From the IMG/VR virus record IMGVR_UViG_3300025598_000122, positions 1 to 29,748 of that record: a DNA stretch of 29,748 nt. One strand, given 5' to 3'. The position numbers and the translations under genes were made by a program. The DNA comes from a virus. Positions 22,280 to 29,748 of this stretch are shown here, piece after piece; position 1 is the stretch's first letter, and the number at the start of each line of letters is the position of its first letter. The notes under the pieces are model-generated. The model was not told where the DNA came from and did not search any database. It worked only from the letters and a program-made list of their open reading frames with translations.

Positions 22280-23344
22280 ATGCCTAGACAAGCCAACGGA
22301 ACCTACTTGCAGCCAGCTAACACTACGGCTGTAAGCGGCACCACAATTTCATCATCTGCCTATAATACCCTACAGACCGATTTAGGCAATGAAATAACCA
22401 ATAGCGTTGATCGTGGCGGTCGAAGCGCGATGGCGGCCAATTTAAACCTTGGCTCGTATCAAATCAACAACTTAGCTAACCCTAGTAATTCTACTGACGC
22501 CGCAAACAAGGCTTATGCCGACACGAAGCTGCCTCTAGCTGGCGGCACAATGACGGGCGCCATTAGCGTCAATTCGTCAAACAATCTTGGTTATTTAGCC
22601 TGGTTCAACGGCGCAACGGCAACCGCGTCATGGGGGGCAAATTCAACTTACGCCGTATATATTCAAAACGCATCTGGCACTGGCGTTATATATTCCGATC
22701 AATCCGGCAATTTAACTGCTGTTGGAACAATATCATCTGGGACGCATAACGTAACTGGGAATGTGTCTGCTTCTGGAACTGTATATGCGGCTAGCTCGCC
22801 TTGTTTAACAGCCGCAACATATAATTCTTATGCGCCAACATTAACTGGCGGCAATGCTTCTGGAACTTGGGGCATTAACGTAAGCGGTAACGCTGCAACG
22901 GCGACAACAGCAACAAACCAATCTGGCGGCACAATTTCTGCGTCGTCAGGATATATTGGTTCACTTGGCGTTGGAACTGCCGCCTCTGGAACTGGGGGCG
23001 AAATTCGCGCAACTAATAATATTACTGCTTATTATAGCTCTGATATTCAATTTAAAACGAATATCGTAAATATTTCTGAGCCATTGCAAAAAATTAGAAA
23101 AATTAACGGCGTTGAATTTGATTGGACAGATAAATATATCGCAGATCATGGCGGCGAAGATAATTATTTTATGCGCAAACACGATGTTGGCGTCATTGCG
23201 CAAGAGATAGAGCGCGTATTGCCAGAGGTTGTTGCGACAAAAGATGATGGCTCAAAAGCCGTTAAATATGAGCGTATTTGCGCTCTATTAATTGAAGCTG
23301 TCAAAGAGCTAGATCAAAAAGTGAAGAAACTTGAGGTTCGCTAA
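22280..23344 (+). CDS. Tail fibre with C-terminal S74 self-cleaving chaperone
   Basis: The 354-residue protein starts with an N-terminal attachment part and a beta-rich shaft with P-L-A-G-G-T-M-T-G-A-I (85-95), common in trimeric phage fibres. The last 100 residues are an intramolecular chaperone of peptidase S74 type. S254-D-I-Q-F-K259 holds the Ser/Lys pair, with the spacing seen in endosialidase chaperones. H-D-V-G-V-I-A-Q-E-I-E (291-301) follows, then a terminal coiled coil. The chaperone should help the trimer fold and then cut itself off N-terminal to S254. The start has AAGGCG eight bases upstream. Host receptor is unknown. Confidence 0.88.
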   Translation: MPRQANGTYLQPANTTAVSGTTISSSAYNTLQTDLGNEITNSVDRGGRSAMAANLNLGSYQINNLANPSNSTDAANKAYADTKLPLAGGTMTGAISVNSSNNLGYLAWFNGATATASWGANSTYAVYIQNASGTGVIYSDQSGNLTAVGTISSGTHNVTGNVSASGTVYAASSPCLTAATYNSYAPTLTGGNASGTWGINVSGNAATATTATNQSGGTISASSGYIGSLGVGTAASGTGGEIRATNNITAYYSSDIQFKTNIVNISEPLQKIRKINGVEFDWTDKYIADHGGEDNYFMRKHDVGVIAQEIERVLPEVVATKDDGSKAVKYERICALLIEAVKELDQKVKKLEVR

Positions 23345-24147
23345 TGACGATCCCATCAAGCGGCCCGATTAGCATATCGCAAATAAGCACTGATAACGCT
23401 GATGGGTATGGTTTGGGGTATAGTTTAGCATCATATCGTGGGGTTTTATACGATAATAATGCTGGTGGTGTTGGAGTTTTCCCGTCAACAAATATTAGTT
23501 TTTCGTCTTTTTATGGCAGGCGTCGTGTAGATGCTGGCTCAAGGTCATACTCATCTACAGGATCAAATTCTATTGTTGTTCCTCCATATGTGACCATGAC
23601 AATTTATGCTCGCGCAGGCGGCGGGGGCGGGGGCGGTGGCGGTGGTTCTACCAATGGCGGCGGCTGTAATGCGTATAATGGGAGTTCTGGCAATAACGGT
23701 GGCTCGACAACATTTGGGTCGTCTGGAAATGCTTGGTATTTAAGTCCATCCGGTGGCGGCGCAGGAACTGGTGGAACTGGACAAGACGGCAATCAAAACG
23801 CTGGCCCAAGTGGTTCTAATGGTGCTGACGGGGCTGGTTACGATGGTTCTGTTGCGAGAGCGTCCGGCGGGGATGGAAAAAACACAGGCAACGGCGGGGG
23901 CGGCGGCGGTGGCGGTGCTCAAACAATTACATTAACAAATCCAGCGCTTGGTGGAACTGGCCCAACATCTGGCGCAACGGTAGCTGGTTTTGTTGGCAGC
24001 GGCGGCGGTGGCGGTGGTTATGGACAAGGTCGCGCATTGCAGGGCGTTTATCCTTATGTTTCTTGCGGTAATGATGACGCAAGAAATGGGGCGTCGGGCG
24101 CTTCTGGAGCTAACGGAATTATAACGCTCAATTGGACAGGCGATTAA
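23344..24147 (+). CDS. Glycine-rich fibre-tip adhesin
   Basis: The N-terminal part (1-90) begins M-T-I-P-S-S-G-P-I-S-I-S-Q-I-S, a phage structural signature, and includes F-S-S-F-Y-G-R. Residues 90-230 hold many runs of glycine, including stretches of 8-10 consecutive Gly, separated by Ser/Asn/Ala/Thr loops. This pattern matches the polyglycine sandwich folds of detachable fibre-tip adhesins, such as the gp38 type of Salmonella phage S16. In those, the variable loops between Gly helices contact the receptor. The gene follows a fibre gene directly, as such adhesins usually do. Its stop precedes a 26-base gap to the next gene. Family homology is by composition, so it could be another glycine-rich fibre protein. 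Confidence 0.65.
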   Translation: MTIPSSGPISISQISTDNADGYGLGYSLASYRGVLYDNNAGGVGVFPSTNISFSSFYGRRRVDAGSRSYSSTGSNSIVVPPYVTMTIYARAGGGGGGGGGGSTNGGGCNAYNGSSGNNGGSTTFGSSGNAWYLSPSGGGAGTGGTGQDGNQNAGPSGSNGADGAGYDGSVARASGGDGKNTGNGGGGGGGGAQTITLTNPALGGTGPTSGATVAGFVGSGGGGGGYGQGRALQGVYPYVSCGNDDARNGASGASGANGIITLNWTGD

Positions 24148-24173
24148 TCACAAACTTTAAATAGGAATATACG

Positions 24174-24626
24174 ATGCCAAAAGGAACTACTTTTGACAAT
24201 GCTTTGCTGCAACTATTGTTCAACAATAATGCTGCAAATGCGCCAGTAAACGCTATTGGTTCTGGATTGCAGGCTTCTGTTACCGCTGGCAATCTTTACG
24301 TCTCGCTTCACACGGCTGATCCAACTGCAAGCGGCAATCAATCATCAAGTGAAATCAGCTATACGGGTTATGCGCGTCAGGCTGTTGCAAGAACAACTGG
24401 CTCAAGCGGTTTTACGGTAACAACAAATTCTGTGTCACCAGGCTCCGCAATTACGTTTGGCTCAATGACAGGCGGCGCTGGCGGCACTGTTACAAATTGG
24501 GCTGTTGGAACCTCCCCTTCTGGCACTGGTTATATTCTTTATACCGGCACTGTATCGCCTAATATTCTTGTGTCTACAGGCGTCACGCCACAGCTAACGA
24601 CAGCTTCGACAATTACCGAAAGCTAA
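24174..24626 (+). CDS. Short tail fibre-associated protein, 150 aa
   Basis: The beta-rich protein contains L-Y-V-S-L-H-T-A-D-P (41-50) and Y-T-G-Y-A-R-Q-A-V-A-R (63-73), a combination found in a widespread family of short phage tail-fibre proteins. It has G/S/T-rich linkers towards the end. It probably forms part of the host-contact apparatus with the two S74 fibres. Its ribosome site is AGGAA, about eight bases before the ATG. No enzymatic motif is seen. Function is inferred from family resemblance and neighbours. Confidence 0.7.
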   Translation: MPKGTTFDNALLQLLFNNNAANAPVNAIGSGLQASVTAGNLYVSLHTADPTASGNQSSSEISYTGYARQAVARTTGSSGFTVTTNSVSPGSAITFGSMTGGAGGTVTNWAVGTSPSGTGYILYTGTVSPNILVSTGVTPQLTTASTITES

Positions 24627-24669
24627 TAGCTAAAATTATAACATTAATTAAAATTGAGAGACGCTAGCA

Positions 24670-26748
24670 ATGGCAAAGTTATATAACCGCGCTAAAATGA
24701 CAACTGCTACCACAGGCACAGGAACAATTACGCTTGTTGCGGCGGTATTGGGTTATCAGACATTTGCAACTTCTGGCGTTCAAAATGGTGACACGGTTAG
24801 CTACGCAATAGACGATAATTCTGGGGCGTGGGAATATGGCACAGGCACATATAGCACAACCGGCCCGACATTAACCAGGACGCTCGGACAAAGCAGCACA
24901 GGGTCATTGTTAAGCCTGTCAGGTAATGCTGTTGTTTATATCGCGCCGCTGGCTGCTGATATTGTTTCTAACGGAGGCAACAACACGCTTGGCGTTGCAA
25001 ACGGCGGCACTGGCCTCACCAGTTTAACGGCTGGATATATACCGTATGGGAATGGGACGAGTGCGTTTAGTTCTAGTAGCGGTTTCACGTTTGACGGAAC
25101 TAGCTTATCAATCAATGGCAGTAGTTCGTCTTATGTTATAGATGCTGCAAAAGCGTTAGCAATATTCCGTATTGTATCATCTACTGGAACTAATTATGTC
25201 GGCAGTTTTATGTCGAATACCGGAGGCGCGCTTCGTGTTGGTTGTGAAGGAAGTTCTGGAAGCCAGCTTTTAACTGGAGCTTCTGCTTATTCGGGAATAA
25301 TTGGAACAGACAGTGCTAATCCGCTTTCTTTTGGCACAAATGCTACTGAGCGTATGCGCATCACCTCCGCAGGTAATGTGGGTATTGGGACTACAACGCC
25401 ATCTACAACATTAGAAGTAAATGGAACTGCTACTGTAAATAATGCCAATAACGGCCAGACAATATTACAAACAGGAACAACTGGTTCTGCCGTAAATCAG
25501 TATATAACCTTAAATCATTCTCCAGGTGGCGGCGCATACTCATACACGGCGCTTCAAATTACCGGTGTAGATATATTTGCTGCTGGCAATAATTTATCAA
25601 GCTACGCAGGTAGTGCAATAATTAATGCTCCGGGCAGTAGTGGCAGTTTGCTATTTAAAAATAGCGGCACTACTAACATGACGCTTAATTCATCCGGCAA
25701 CCTCGGACTAGGTGTGACGCCGAGTGCTTGGAGTTCTAGCATACGAACGCTGGACATTGGCTTTGGAACTGCTCTTACTAATGCAAATTCCACTACGGCA
25801 ACTTGGCTATCGTCCAACGCTTATTACACTACGCAATGGTTATATAAAAATACATCACTAGCTAGTTATTATGCGCAAGAAGCTGGTATCCATAAGTGGT
25901 TTATAGCTCCATCCGGCTCTGCAAACGCAGCCATCACCTTCACTCAGGCGATGACGTTGGATGCTAGTTCTAATCTTACTGTAGGTGGAACAGGTGGCAC
26001 TAGGCGTTTTACAGCAACAGGAACATATTCTAGTTCATTAACAGCAGATCAAACTTGTGTTGCTGTTTTGAGCAATCAAAGTTTAGATTTTTCTGGCTCA
26101 AATTACAATCAAGTTGGCCTTGGTTTTACAGCTTTGCCTTCTGGTGGAATTAGATCAGCTATCGTTGCTGGAACTTATGGTAATGATTATTTGGATTTTT
26201 ATACCAATGGTGTCTTTACTTCGCCTAGAGTAAGAATTGACAGCAGCGGAAACCTGCTGGTTGGGCCGACAAGTGTTCCAATTTCTATTGGTTCAGTTTC
26301 TGGAACAGTAAGTAGTAAAGGATACGCTGGACGATCTGGTTATACTGGATCTTATGACGCCCACGCCTTTAATCTTTATTATTCTAGCGGAACGCAATTA
26401 TGGATTGATACTACGAATACAGGAACTATTACAGTAACATCAGATTATCGTATTAAAAAGAATGTTCAAACACAAACAATTACTGCTTTAGATCGTGTTT
26501 CGCAATTGCGTCCTGTCACATATACTTATGCTGATTATGAACCGTTTAGTTGGGAAGCTGACGGAATTGCGCGTGAAGGCTTTATAGCTCACGAATTAGC
26601 AACTGTTATCCCAAGCGGGGTTGACGGCGAAAAAGATGCTGCAAATCAAATTCAGTCCCTTCGTCTTGATGCTCTCTGCTCTGTAATGGTCAAAGCCATC
26701 CAAGAACTTGCCGCAAAAGTCCAAGCATTAGAAGCAAAGGTAGCTTAA
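24670..26748 (+). CDS. Long tail fibre with C-terminal S74 chaperone
   Basis: The 692-residue protein begins with a virion-anchoring domain (1-95) containing [15 protein letters not shown] (35-49), then [10 protein letters not shown] (107-116). It continues as a long Ser/Thr/Gly/Asn beta shaft with repeated S-S-G-N-L elements. The end is a second S74 chaperone: S591-D-Y-R-I-K596 and F-I-A-H-E-L-A (637-643), followed by a terminal coiled coil. The Ser/Lys pair is intact, so self-cleavage N-terminal to S591 is expected. It differs clearly in length and sequence from the first fibre, so two independent receptor-binding proteins appear to be present. Confidence 0.88.
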   Translation: MAKLYNRAKMTTATTGTGTITLVAAVLGYQTFATSGVQNGDTVSYAIDDNSGAWEYGTGTYSTTGPTLTRTLGQSSTGSLLSLSGNAVVYIAPLAADIVSNGGNNTLGVANGGTGLTSLTAGYIPYGNGTSAFSSSSGFTFDGTSLSINGSSSSYVIDAAKALAIFRIVSSTGTNYVGSFMSNTGGALRVGCEGSSGSQLLTGASAYSGIIGTDSANPLSFGTNATERMRITSAGNVGIGTTTPSTTLEVNGTATVNNANNGQTILQTGTTGSAVNQYITLNHSPGGGAYSYTALQITGVDIFAAGNNLSSYAGSAIINAPGSSGSLLFKNSGTTNMTLNSSGNLGLGVTPSAWSSSIRTLDIGFGTALTNANSTTATWLSSNAYYTTQWLYKNTSLASYYAQEAGIHKWFIAPSGSANAAITFTQAMTLDASSNLTVGGTGGTRRFTATGTYSSSLTADQTCVAVLSNQSLDFSGSNYNQVGLGFTALPSGGIRSAIVAGTYGNDYLDFYTNGVFTSPRVRIDSSGNLLVGPTSVPISIGSVSGTVSSKGYAGRSGYTGSYDAHAFNLYYSSGTQLWIDTTNTGTITVTSDYRIKKNVQTQTITALDRVSQLRPVTYTYADYEPFSWEADGIAREGFIAHELATVIPSGVDGEKDAANQIQSLRLDALCSVMVKAIQELAAKVQALEAKVA

Positions 26749-26749
26749 T

Positions 26750-27238
26750 ATGGCTAACATCACATACGATGAAGCCATTGAGGCTTTCGAATACCGAGAC
26801 GGTGAATTGTTTTGGAAGATCAAGCCTCACGGCGCTGTTCAAGCTGGCGATAAAGTTGGTGGCGTTCGGAACGATGGCTACGTCATATTTGGGTATAAGC
26901 AAAAACGCCATAGAGCGCACCGTATCATATTTTTAATGCACAACGGCTTTATGCCAGATGACATAGATCATATCGACGGTAATCGAAGTAACAACAAAAT
27001 TGAAAACCTACGCAGCGCGACAAGATGTCAAAATCAATATAACAAAAAAATGATGAAGAATAACAAATCTGGCGTTCGCTGTGTTTCTTGGGATAATTCT
27101 AAAAATAAGTGGGCTGTTTATGTTAATTTTGAAAGAAAAAGAAAATTTTATGGTTATTTTGAAGATTTAGAAATCGCTGCTTTGGTGGCTAATGAAGTAA
27201 GAGATAAGTTACACGGCGAATTTGCTAGGGCAGCGTAG
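26750..27238 (+). CDS. Free-standing HNH homing endonuclease with AP2 domain
   Basis: The protein has an HNH_3-type nuclease core with H57-R-I-I-F-L-M-H, then D-D-I-D-H74-I-D-G-N78 and N82-K-I-E-N-L-R. An AP2-like DNA-binding domain follows (about 107-155, S-G-V-R-C-V-S-W ... W-A-V-Y-V ... F-Y-G-Y-F). This pairing is typical of mobile homing endonucleases in phage genomes, which cut a DNA site in related phages and spread by repair. It sits with no functional link between a tail fibre gene and a small conserved gene, and its 3' half is more AT-rich than its neighbours, both signs of insertion. AAAGG lies about nine bases before the ATG. Confidence 0.92.
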   Translation: MANITYDEAIEAFEYRDGELFWKIKPHGAVQAGDKVGGVRNDGYVIFGYKQKRHRAHRIIFLMHNGFMPDDIDHIDGNRSNNKIENLRSATRCQNQYNKKMMKNNKSGVRCVSWDNSKNKWAVYVNFERKRKFYGYFEDLEIAALVANEVRDKLHGEFARAA

Positions 27239-27247
27239 GAGATAATA

Positions 27248-27586
27248 ATGGCAAATACTTATCAATGGCGCATTAATCAGCTTGAATGTTATCCGCAACA
27301 CAACAATCACACGGATGTAGTCTTTACGGTGCATTGGGATAGGGTATCTACTGATGGCACTTACAATGCTCGTATATACGGAAGCCAATCCGTAACGCTA
27401 GATCCAGACGCTCCATTCACAGCCTATGCCGATCTGACAGAAGCACAGGTTATCGGTTGGCTGGAAGATGCGTTTGGCGCTGAGACATTAGCTGCACAAA
27501 TCGCTTCGCTTAATAAGCAGATTGAGGATCAGATCAATCCGCCTGTGGTTCGCCCGCAGCTTCCTTGGGTAGCGCCAGCGACTTAA
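27248..27586 (+). CDS. DUF7936-like phage protein, 112 aa
   Basis: The protein contains a pattern of aromatic and acidic residues (Y-Q-W-R-I-N near 5-10, V-V-F-T-V-H-W-D-R-V near 24-33, A-Y-A-D-L-T-E-A-Q-V-I-G-W near 59-71) that I associate with DUF7936, a family of small proteins found near phage fibre genes, of unknown function. The short Q-I-A-S-L-N-K-Q-I-E helix (about 84-93) precedes a Pro-rich end. It has a GGAG ribosome site about seven bases before its ATG and is followed by the structured RNA region at 27594-27651. A fibre-assembly role is only a guess. Confidence 0.65.
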   Translation: MANTYQWRINQLECYPQHNNHTDVVFTVHWDRVSTDGTYNARIYGSQSVTLDPDAPFTAYADLTEAQVIGWLEDAFGAETLAAQIASLNKQIEDQINPPVVRPQLPWVAPAT

Positions 27587-27593
27587 CAGAATT

Positions 27594-27651
27594 GGCGCGG
27601 GAGTAGCTCGTCCGGCCCGCGTCAAACTCCAACCGGACGGGTGCTTTGGAG
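27594..27651 (+). ncRNA. Putative kissing-hairpin RNA element hiding a ribosome site
   Basis: Hairpin A pairs 27594-27601 with 27616-27623 (8 pairs, one G-T) around a 14-base loop. After AAA, hairpin C pairs CTCCAA (27627-27632) with TTGGAG (27646-27651) around a 13-base loop. The loop of A contains CGTCCGG (27609-27615) and the loop of C contains CCGGACG (27633-27639), which are perfectly complementary. They can form a 7-bp kissing contact or, instead, a single B hairpin that opens both others. The TTGGAG strand carries the GGAG ribosome site for the ATG at 27659. The pairing is seen in sequence; function is inference. Confidence 0.6.
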
Positions 27652-27658
27652 AAGCAAA

Positions 27659-27820
27659 ATGGAAAATCAGAAAGTATCAATTAGTTTCAATATAAATGAA
27701 CTAAATTACGTTATGTCTGCTCTTGGTCGTATGCCATATGTAGAAGTTACGCCATTAATTGATTTGATTCGCGAACAAGCAAAATCACAGATAGAACCCG
27801 CCGCGCCTGCGGCTGAATAG
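27659..27820 (+). CDS. Small conserved phage protein, 53 aa
   Basis: The protein reads M-E-N-Q-K-V-S-I-S-F-N-I-N-E-L-N-Y and then A-L-G-R-M-P-Y-V-E-V-T-P-L-I-D-L-I-R. This matches in outline a small protein seen in many phages, with a beta strand, an N-E-x-N helix and a G-x-x-P-Y turn before a helix, to my memory. Its function is not known to me. The ATG is preceded by GGAG with seven bases between; that GGAG is locked in the stem of the structured element just upstream. The C-terminus is Pro/Ala rich. The element and gene together suggest it is translationally controlled. Confidence 0.75.
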   Translation: MENQKVSISFNINELNYVMSALGRMPYVEVTPLIDLIREQAKSQIEPAAPAAE

Positions 27821-27828
27821 GCATTTAA

Positions 27829-29028
27829 ATGCTTGCAAGTCGCCCGTTAGCTTCAGCGCCATTAGCTTCGGGCGGCATAGTCTATGTAATATCTACGGCT
27901 TCGGCGTCTGCTTCTGGCTCTGCGTCCGTCTCTGGCGCGGGCGTTGCGTTAGACGTAGCAACTGCTAGCGCGTCTGGAACGTCAACCACTAGCGCCACAT
28001 TAGCCGCTACAGCCTCGCTAACAGCAACCGCTTTTGGTTCTGCATCAGCAACCGCAACTGGCGCTTCTACATGGGCCGCTAGCGCTTCTGCAACTGCCTT
28101 TGCGTCAATATATGGCTTAGGGGCGTCAACATGGTCGGCTAGCTTTACGGCTTCTGGTTCTGCCGTTGTTGTTGCTTATCCAACTGTTGTTGGCTCTGCG
28201 TTCGGCATAGCGTCAATAAACGGTTCATTAGCTGCAATATCGTCAGCAATTGCGATTGCTAACGGCTCTGCTTCGGTTTCCGGCGCTGGAGCTGCTACAG
28301 ACGCAACAACTGGAACCGCTACCGCATCCGGCTCCGCAAGCGCTGTTGGCGCGGCGTCATGGGCGGCTTTAGCTTTAGCTTCTGGCGTCGGCGCTGCTTC
28401 TGGCGTTGGAGCATCTAAAGCTGCCGCCGTTTCATCTGCTACCGGCTCCGCATCTGTTACTGGTAGTTTTACAACAATATGGTCAACTAGTTGTTCTGCA
28501 AGCGGCACATCTAGCGTTGTTGGGTATATCGGCGCACTAACGCTTTTTGCATTTGCGCCTGACTACGCTTTTGCTGGCTCGACACTAGCAAACGATGTTT
28601 TGGCGGCTAGCGTTCTTGCTGGCTCAAACTATATAACAGTTCCTAATGGCGCTTGTATTGTTAATGGTGTTGGCGGTTCGATAAATGCTGCTACTGGCGT
28701 AGCAAATGGTTCTGCTAATAATATTTTAGCTATCGGCGCTTTTTGTCTTGACCCGCATTTAAATAAATTAATTAAAGCTACAGCTAGAAATAAAACAAAT
28801 TTATTAGCACAATTTAACCCGACACCAAAAACACTTGTGTCTGGTAAATCTAAATCAATAACAGCTTTGTCAAAAAATGTTGTTTTGCTTGTTCCTATAA
28901 ATGGAGGGGCGTTAGGTTCTTATACATTAGCCAGCCAGCCAATTACTGCCTATGAAAAACAATCATCTAATAATTTAGCTGTCGCACAAGCTAAAACTCC
29001 GACATCACTATCAAGGCACGTTTGCTAA
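27829..29028 (+). CDS. Ala/Ser-rich repeat virion protein, probable tail-surface protein
   Basis: The N-terminus M-L-A-S-R-P-L-A-S-A-P-L-A-S resembles conserved starts of phage tail proteins. Residues 20-235 are almost entirely Ala, Ser, Gly, Thr and Val, with recurring G-S-A-S-V-S-G-A-G and A-S-T/W-x-A-S units. They look like a fibrous stalk with small side chains. From about 240 to 399 the sequence is mixed, ending H-V-C, and may be a globular head. No enzyme motif is visible. It closes the fibre module before the lysis genes. The ribosome site is weak (TAGG). It could bind the host surface, serve as structural spacer or be a low-complexity decoy; none is established. Confidence 0.55.
   Translation: MLASRPLASAPLASGGIVYVISTASASASGSASVSGAGVALDVATASASGTSTTSATLAATASLTATAFGSASATATGASTWAASASATAFASIYGLGASTWSASFTASGSAVVVAYPTVVGSAFGIASINGSLAAISSAIAIANGSASVSGAGAATDATTGTATASGSASAVGAASWAALALASGVGAASGVGASKAAAVSSATGSASVTGSFTTIWSTSCSASGTSSVVGYIGALTLFAFAPDYAFAGSTLANDVLAASVLAGSNYITVPNGACIVNGVGGSINAATGVANGSANNILAIGAFCLDPHLNKLIKATARNKTNLLAQFNPTPKTLVSGKSKSITALSKNVVLLVPINGGALGSYTLASQPITAYEKQSSNNLAVAQAKTPTSLSRHVC
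27895..28530 (+). repeat. Degenerate coding repeats (Ala/Ser/Gly)
   Basis: Copies of the G-S-A-S-V-S-G-A-G unit start at 27916 and 28264 with clearly different codons, and three A-S-T/W-type units recur near 28065, 28120 and 28350. The low DNA similarity with retained amino-acid pattern suggests selection at the protein level. Confidence 0.55.
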
Positions 29029-29150
29029 TGCACCCCGACCATTTCGAGATTGTCAGAAAGCTGATGAATATCGGAATGGCTCTAATCTGTGGTCAATTCT
29101 CAATAAAAATCATCTTATCTTTTATTAGAGAACTCGAAAGGGGTTTCTAA
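29028..29150 (+). CDS. Tiny putative membrane peptide, 40 aa
   Basis: The ORF begins at an ATG overlapping the stop of the previous gene (TAATG) and ends in an identical overlap with the next. It reads M-H-P-D-H-F-E-I-V-R, then a hydrophobic stretch (about 12-32, broken by Gln and Lys) and a basic/acidic end. It may be a single-span membrane peptide. Its strict coupling to neighbours just before the lysozyme supports it as a gene, possibly a holin-type or spanin-linked peptide, but no family is recognised. Confidence 0.45.
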   Translation: MHPDHFEIVRKLMNIGMALICGQFSIKIILSFIRELERGF

Positions 29151-29242
29151 TGCACGATCTCATGCTCGCAATGCTGCTGGCGCAGTTTGTGTTTTATCTC
29201 GCATTTCTCGAAAGCCTAGAATGGGTCAAAGCAAATGCCTAA
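29150..29242 (+). CDS. Tiny putative membrane peptide, 30 aa
   Basis: A 30-residue ORF, M-H-D-L-M-L-A-M-L-L-A-Q-F-V-F-Y-L-A-F-L, followed by a polar E-S-L-E-W-V-K tail. It is predicted to span the membrane once. It is joined to its upstream gene by TAATG and overlaps the lysozyme gene by eight bases. A GGGG about ten bases before the ATG could serve as ribosome site. Small single-span peptides next to an endolysin are holin candidates; the sequence alone cannot prove that. Confidence 0.45.
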   Translation: MHDLMLAMLLAQFVFYLAFLESLEWVKANA

Positions 29243-29699
29243 TGTATTATTCATGCAAAAAGCGCCTCGCTTGATGCGCACATTGATGCACAATTTTGGC
29301 ATGACTGATTATCAAGCCGCTGGTATTCTTGGCAATCTTGGAACGGAAAGCATGGGCTTTCAGCGTTTGCATGAAATTGGTCAGCCAGAAGGCAGAGGTG
29401 GTTATGGCTGGTTTCAATGGACAGGGCCGCGTCGAAAATCCTTCCTAGATTGGTGCGTAAAAAACAAGCTCAAATGGACGAGCGACGAAGCAAATGAAGG
29501 CTTCCTGCTTTACGAATTGACGCATGATTATTTCCATGTTGTCGCACATTTAAAAGACACAAAAACGCTGAATGAGGCAACGGAAGTATTTGAGCGTGAA
29601 TATGAGGGCGCTGGTGTCCCTAACATGAAAAGCCGTTTCCAATGGGCGCAGATGGCTATGAACGCACTTGATGCTGATGAGCATAAGGTATTCGCATAA
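29235..29699 (+). CDS. Endolysin, phage lysozyme of the tail-lysozyme type
   Basis: The 154-residue protein shows G-I-L-G-N-L-G-T-E38-S (30-39) and G-G-Y-G-W-F-Q-W-T-G-P-R-R (55-67), hallmarks of the phage lysozyme/tail-lysozyme group, with E38 the likely catalytic residue. There is no signal peptide, so a holin would be needed for access to peptidoglycan. It has no fused structural domain and lies in the lysis region, so it is most likely the endolysin; the virion-bound enzyme is the separate transglycosylase at 17820. It overlaps the upstream peptide gene by eight bases, and its stop overlaps the next ATG. Confidence 0.85.
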   Translation: MPNVLFMQKAPRLMRTLMHNFGMTDYQAAGILGNLGTESMGFQRLHEIGQPEGRGGYGWFQWTGPRRKSFLDWCVKNKLKWTSDEANEGFLLYELTHDYFHVVAHLKDTKTLNEATEVFEREYEGAGVPNMKSRFQWAQMAMNALDADEHKVFA

Positions 29700-29748
29700 T
29701 GGCTCCTTACATTCGTGAATTTGTTCACTCTCTCATAGCGCTGGCAGC
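29699..29748 (+). CDS. Start of the next lysis-region gene, cut by window end
   Basis: Only 16 codons are present, M-A-P-Y-I-R-E-F-V-H-S-L-I-A-L-A, coupled to the endolysin by TAATG. The basic/polar start followed by a turning-hydrophobic stretch could open a holin or another membrane protein. That is the expected neighbour of an endolysin, but too little is visible to decide. Confidence 0.4.
   Translation, partial: MAPYIREFVHSLIALA

Noticed and set aside
23604-23922. Pro-rich minus-strand frames opposite the glycine-rich adhesin
   Set aside because: They are the complement of Gly codon runs and show no start signals.
27594-27651. tRNA-like GTAGCTC stretch
   Set aside because: It resembles a D-arm only. 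No acceptor stem, T-arm or anticodon arm with proper spacing can be formed.
28176-28508. 110-codon minus-strand open frame inside the Ala/Ser-rich gene
   Set aside because: It is a by-product of the repetitive GC-biased coding strand; composition is the mirror of the plus-strand repeat.

Overview
This window is most of the genome of a tailed, podovirus-like (P22-like morphology) phage or prophage. It has an early control region, recombination and replication genes, packaging and head genes, a short-tail and DNA-ejection module, a tail-fibre module and the start of a lysis cassette. GC content looks like the mid to upper 40s per cent (judged by eye). The style of the small conserved proteins resembles phages of alphaproteobacteria, particularly Hyphomicrobiales, but no host gene is present, so the host is only inferred. 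A repressor with divergent promoters suggests a temperate phage. No integrase, att site, tRNA or CRISPR array is visible.

Layout. 1-1514 (minus strand): leftward operon of a 34-aa membrane peptide, an unknown protein, an ERF-type annealing protein and a YqaJ/lambda-type exonuclease (cut by the window edge), together a recombination module. 1515-2268: control region with an XRE repressor gene (minus), a small plus-strand gene overlapping its 3' end, and two facing promoters that carry the same 15-bp palindrome in their -35/-10 spacer. 2269-5289 (plus): early operon with a RusA resolvase and a replication protein whose middle holds a C-rich 27-bp triple repeat that may be the origin. 5290-5588: likely late-control gap with a small exported protein.

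5589-13159: terminase small and large subunits, a portal split over two overlapping genes, small conserved structural genes, scaffold, major capsid and a probable decoration protein, closed by a strong terminator. 13223-22120: gp4-like adaptor, gp10-like tail hub, a GNAT-like protein, an Asn/Gln-rich protein, a lytic transglycosylase and a very large internal protein; these match a P22-type DNA-delivery set. 22095-22277 is a lone minus-strand membrane gene. 22280-29028: receptor-binding module with two S74-chaperone tail fibres, a glycine-rich adhesin, a short fibre protein, an HNH-AP2 homing endonuclease, two small conserved genes and an Ala/Ser-repeat protein. 29028-29748: two tiny membrane peptides, a phage lysozyme and the first codons of the next gene.

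The least explained elements are a possible kissing-hairpin RNA that buries the ribosome binding site of the 27659 gene, an 11-base motif repeated exactly three times just upstream of late genes (terminase small subunit, scaffold and the 13223 gene), the periodic C-run array in the replication gene, the twin operator-in-spacer promoters and the split portal.
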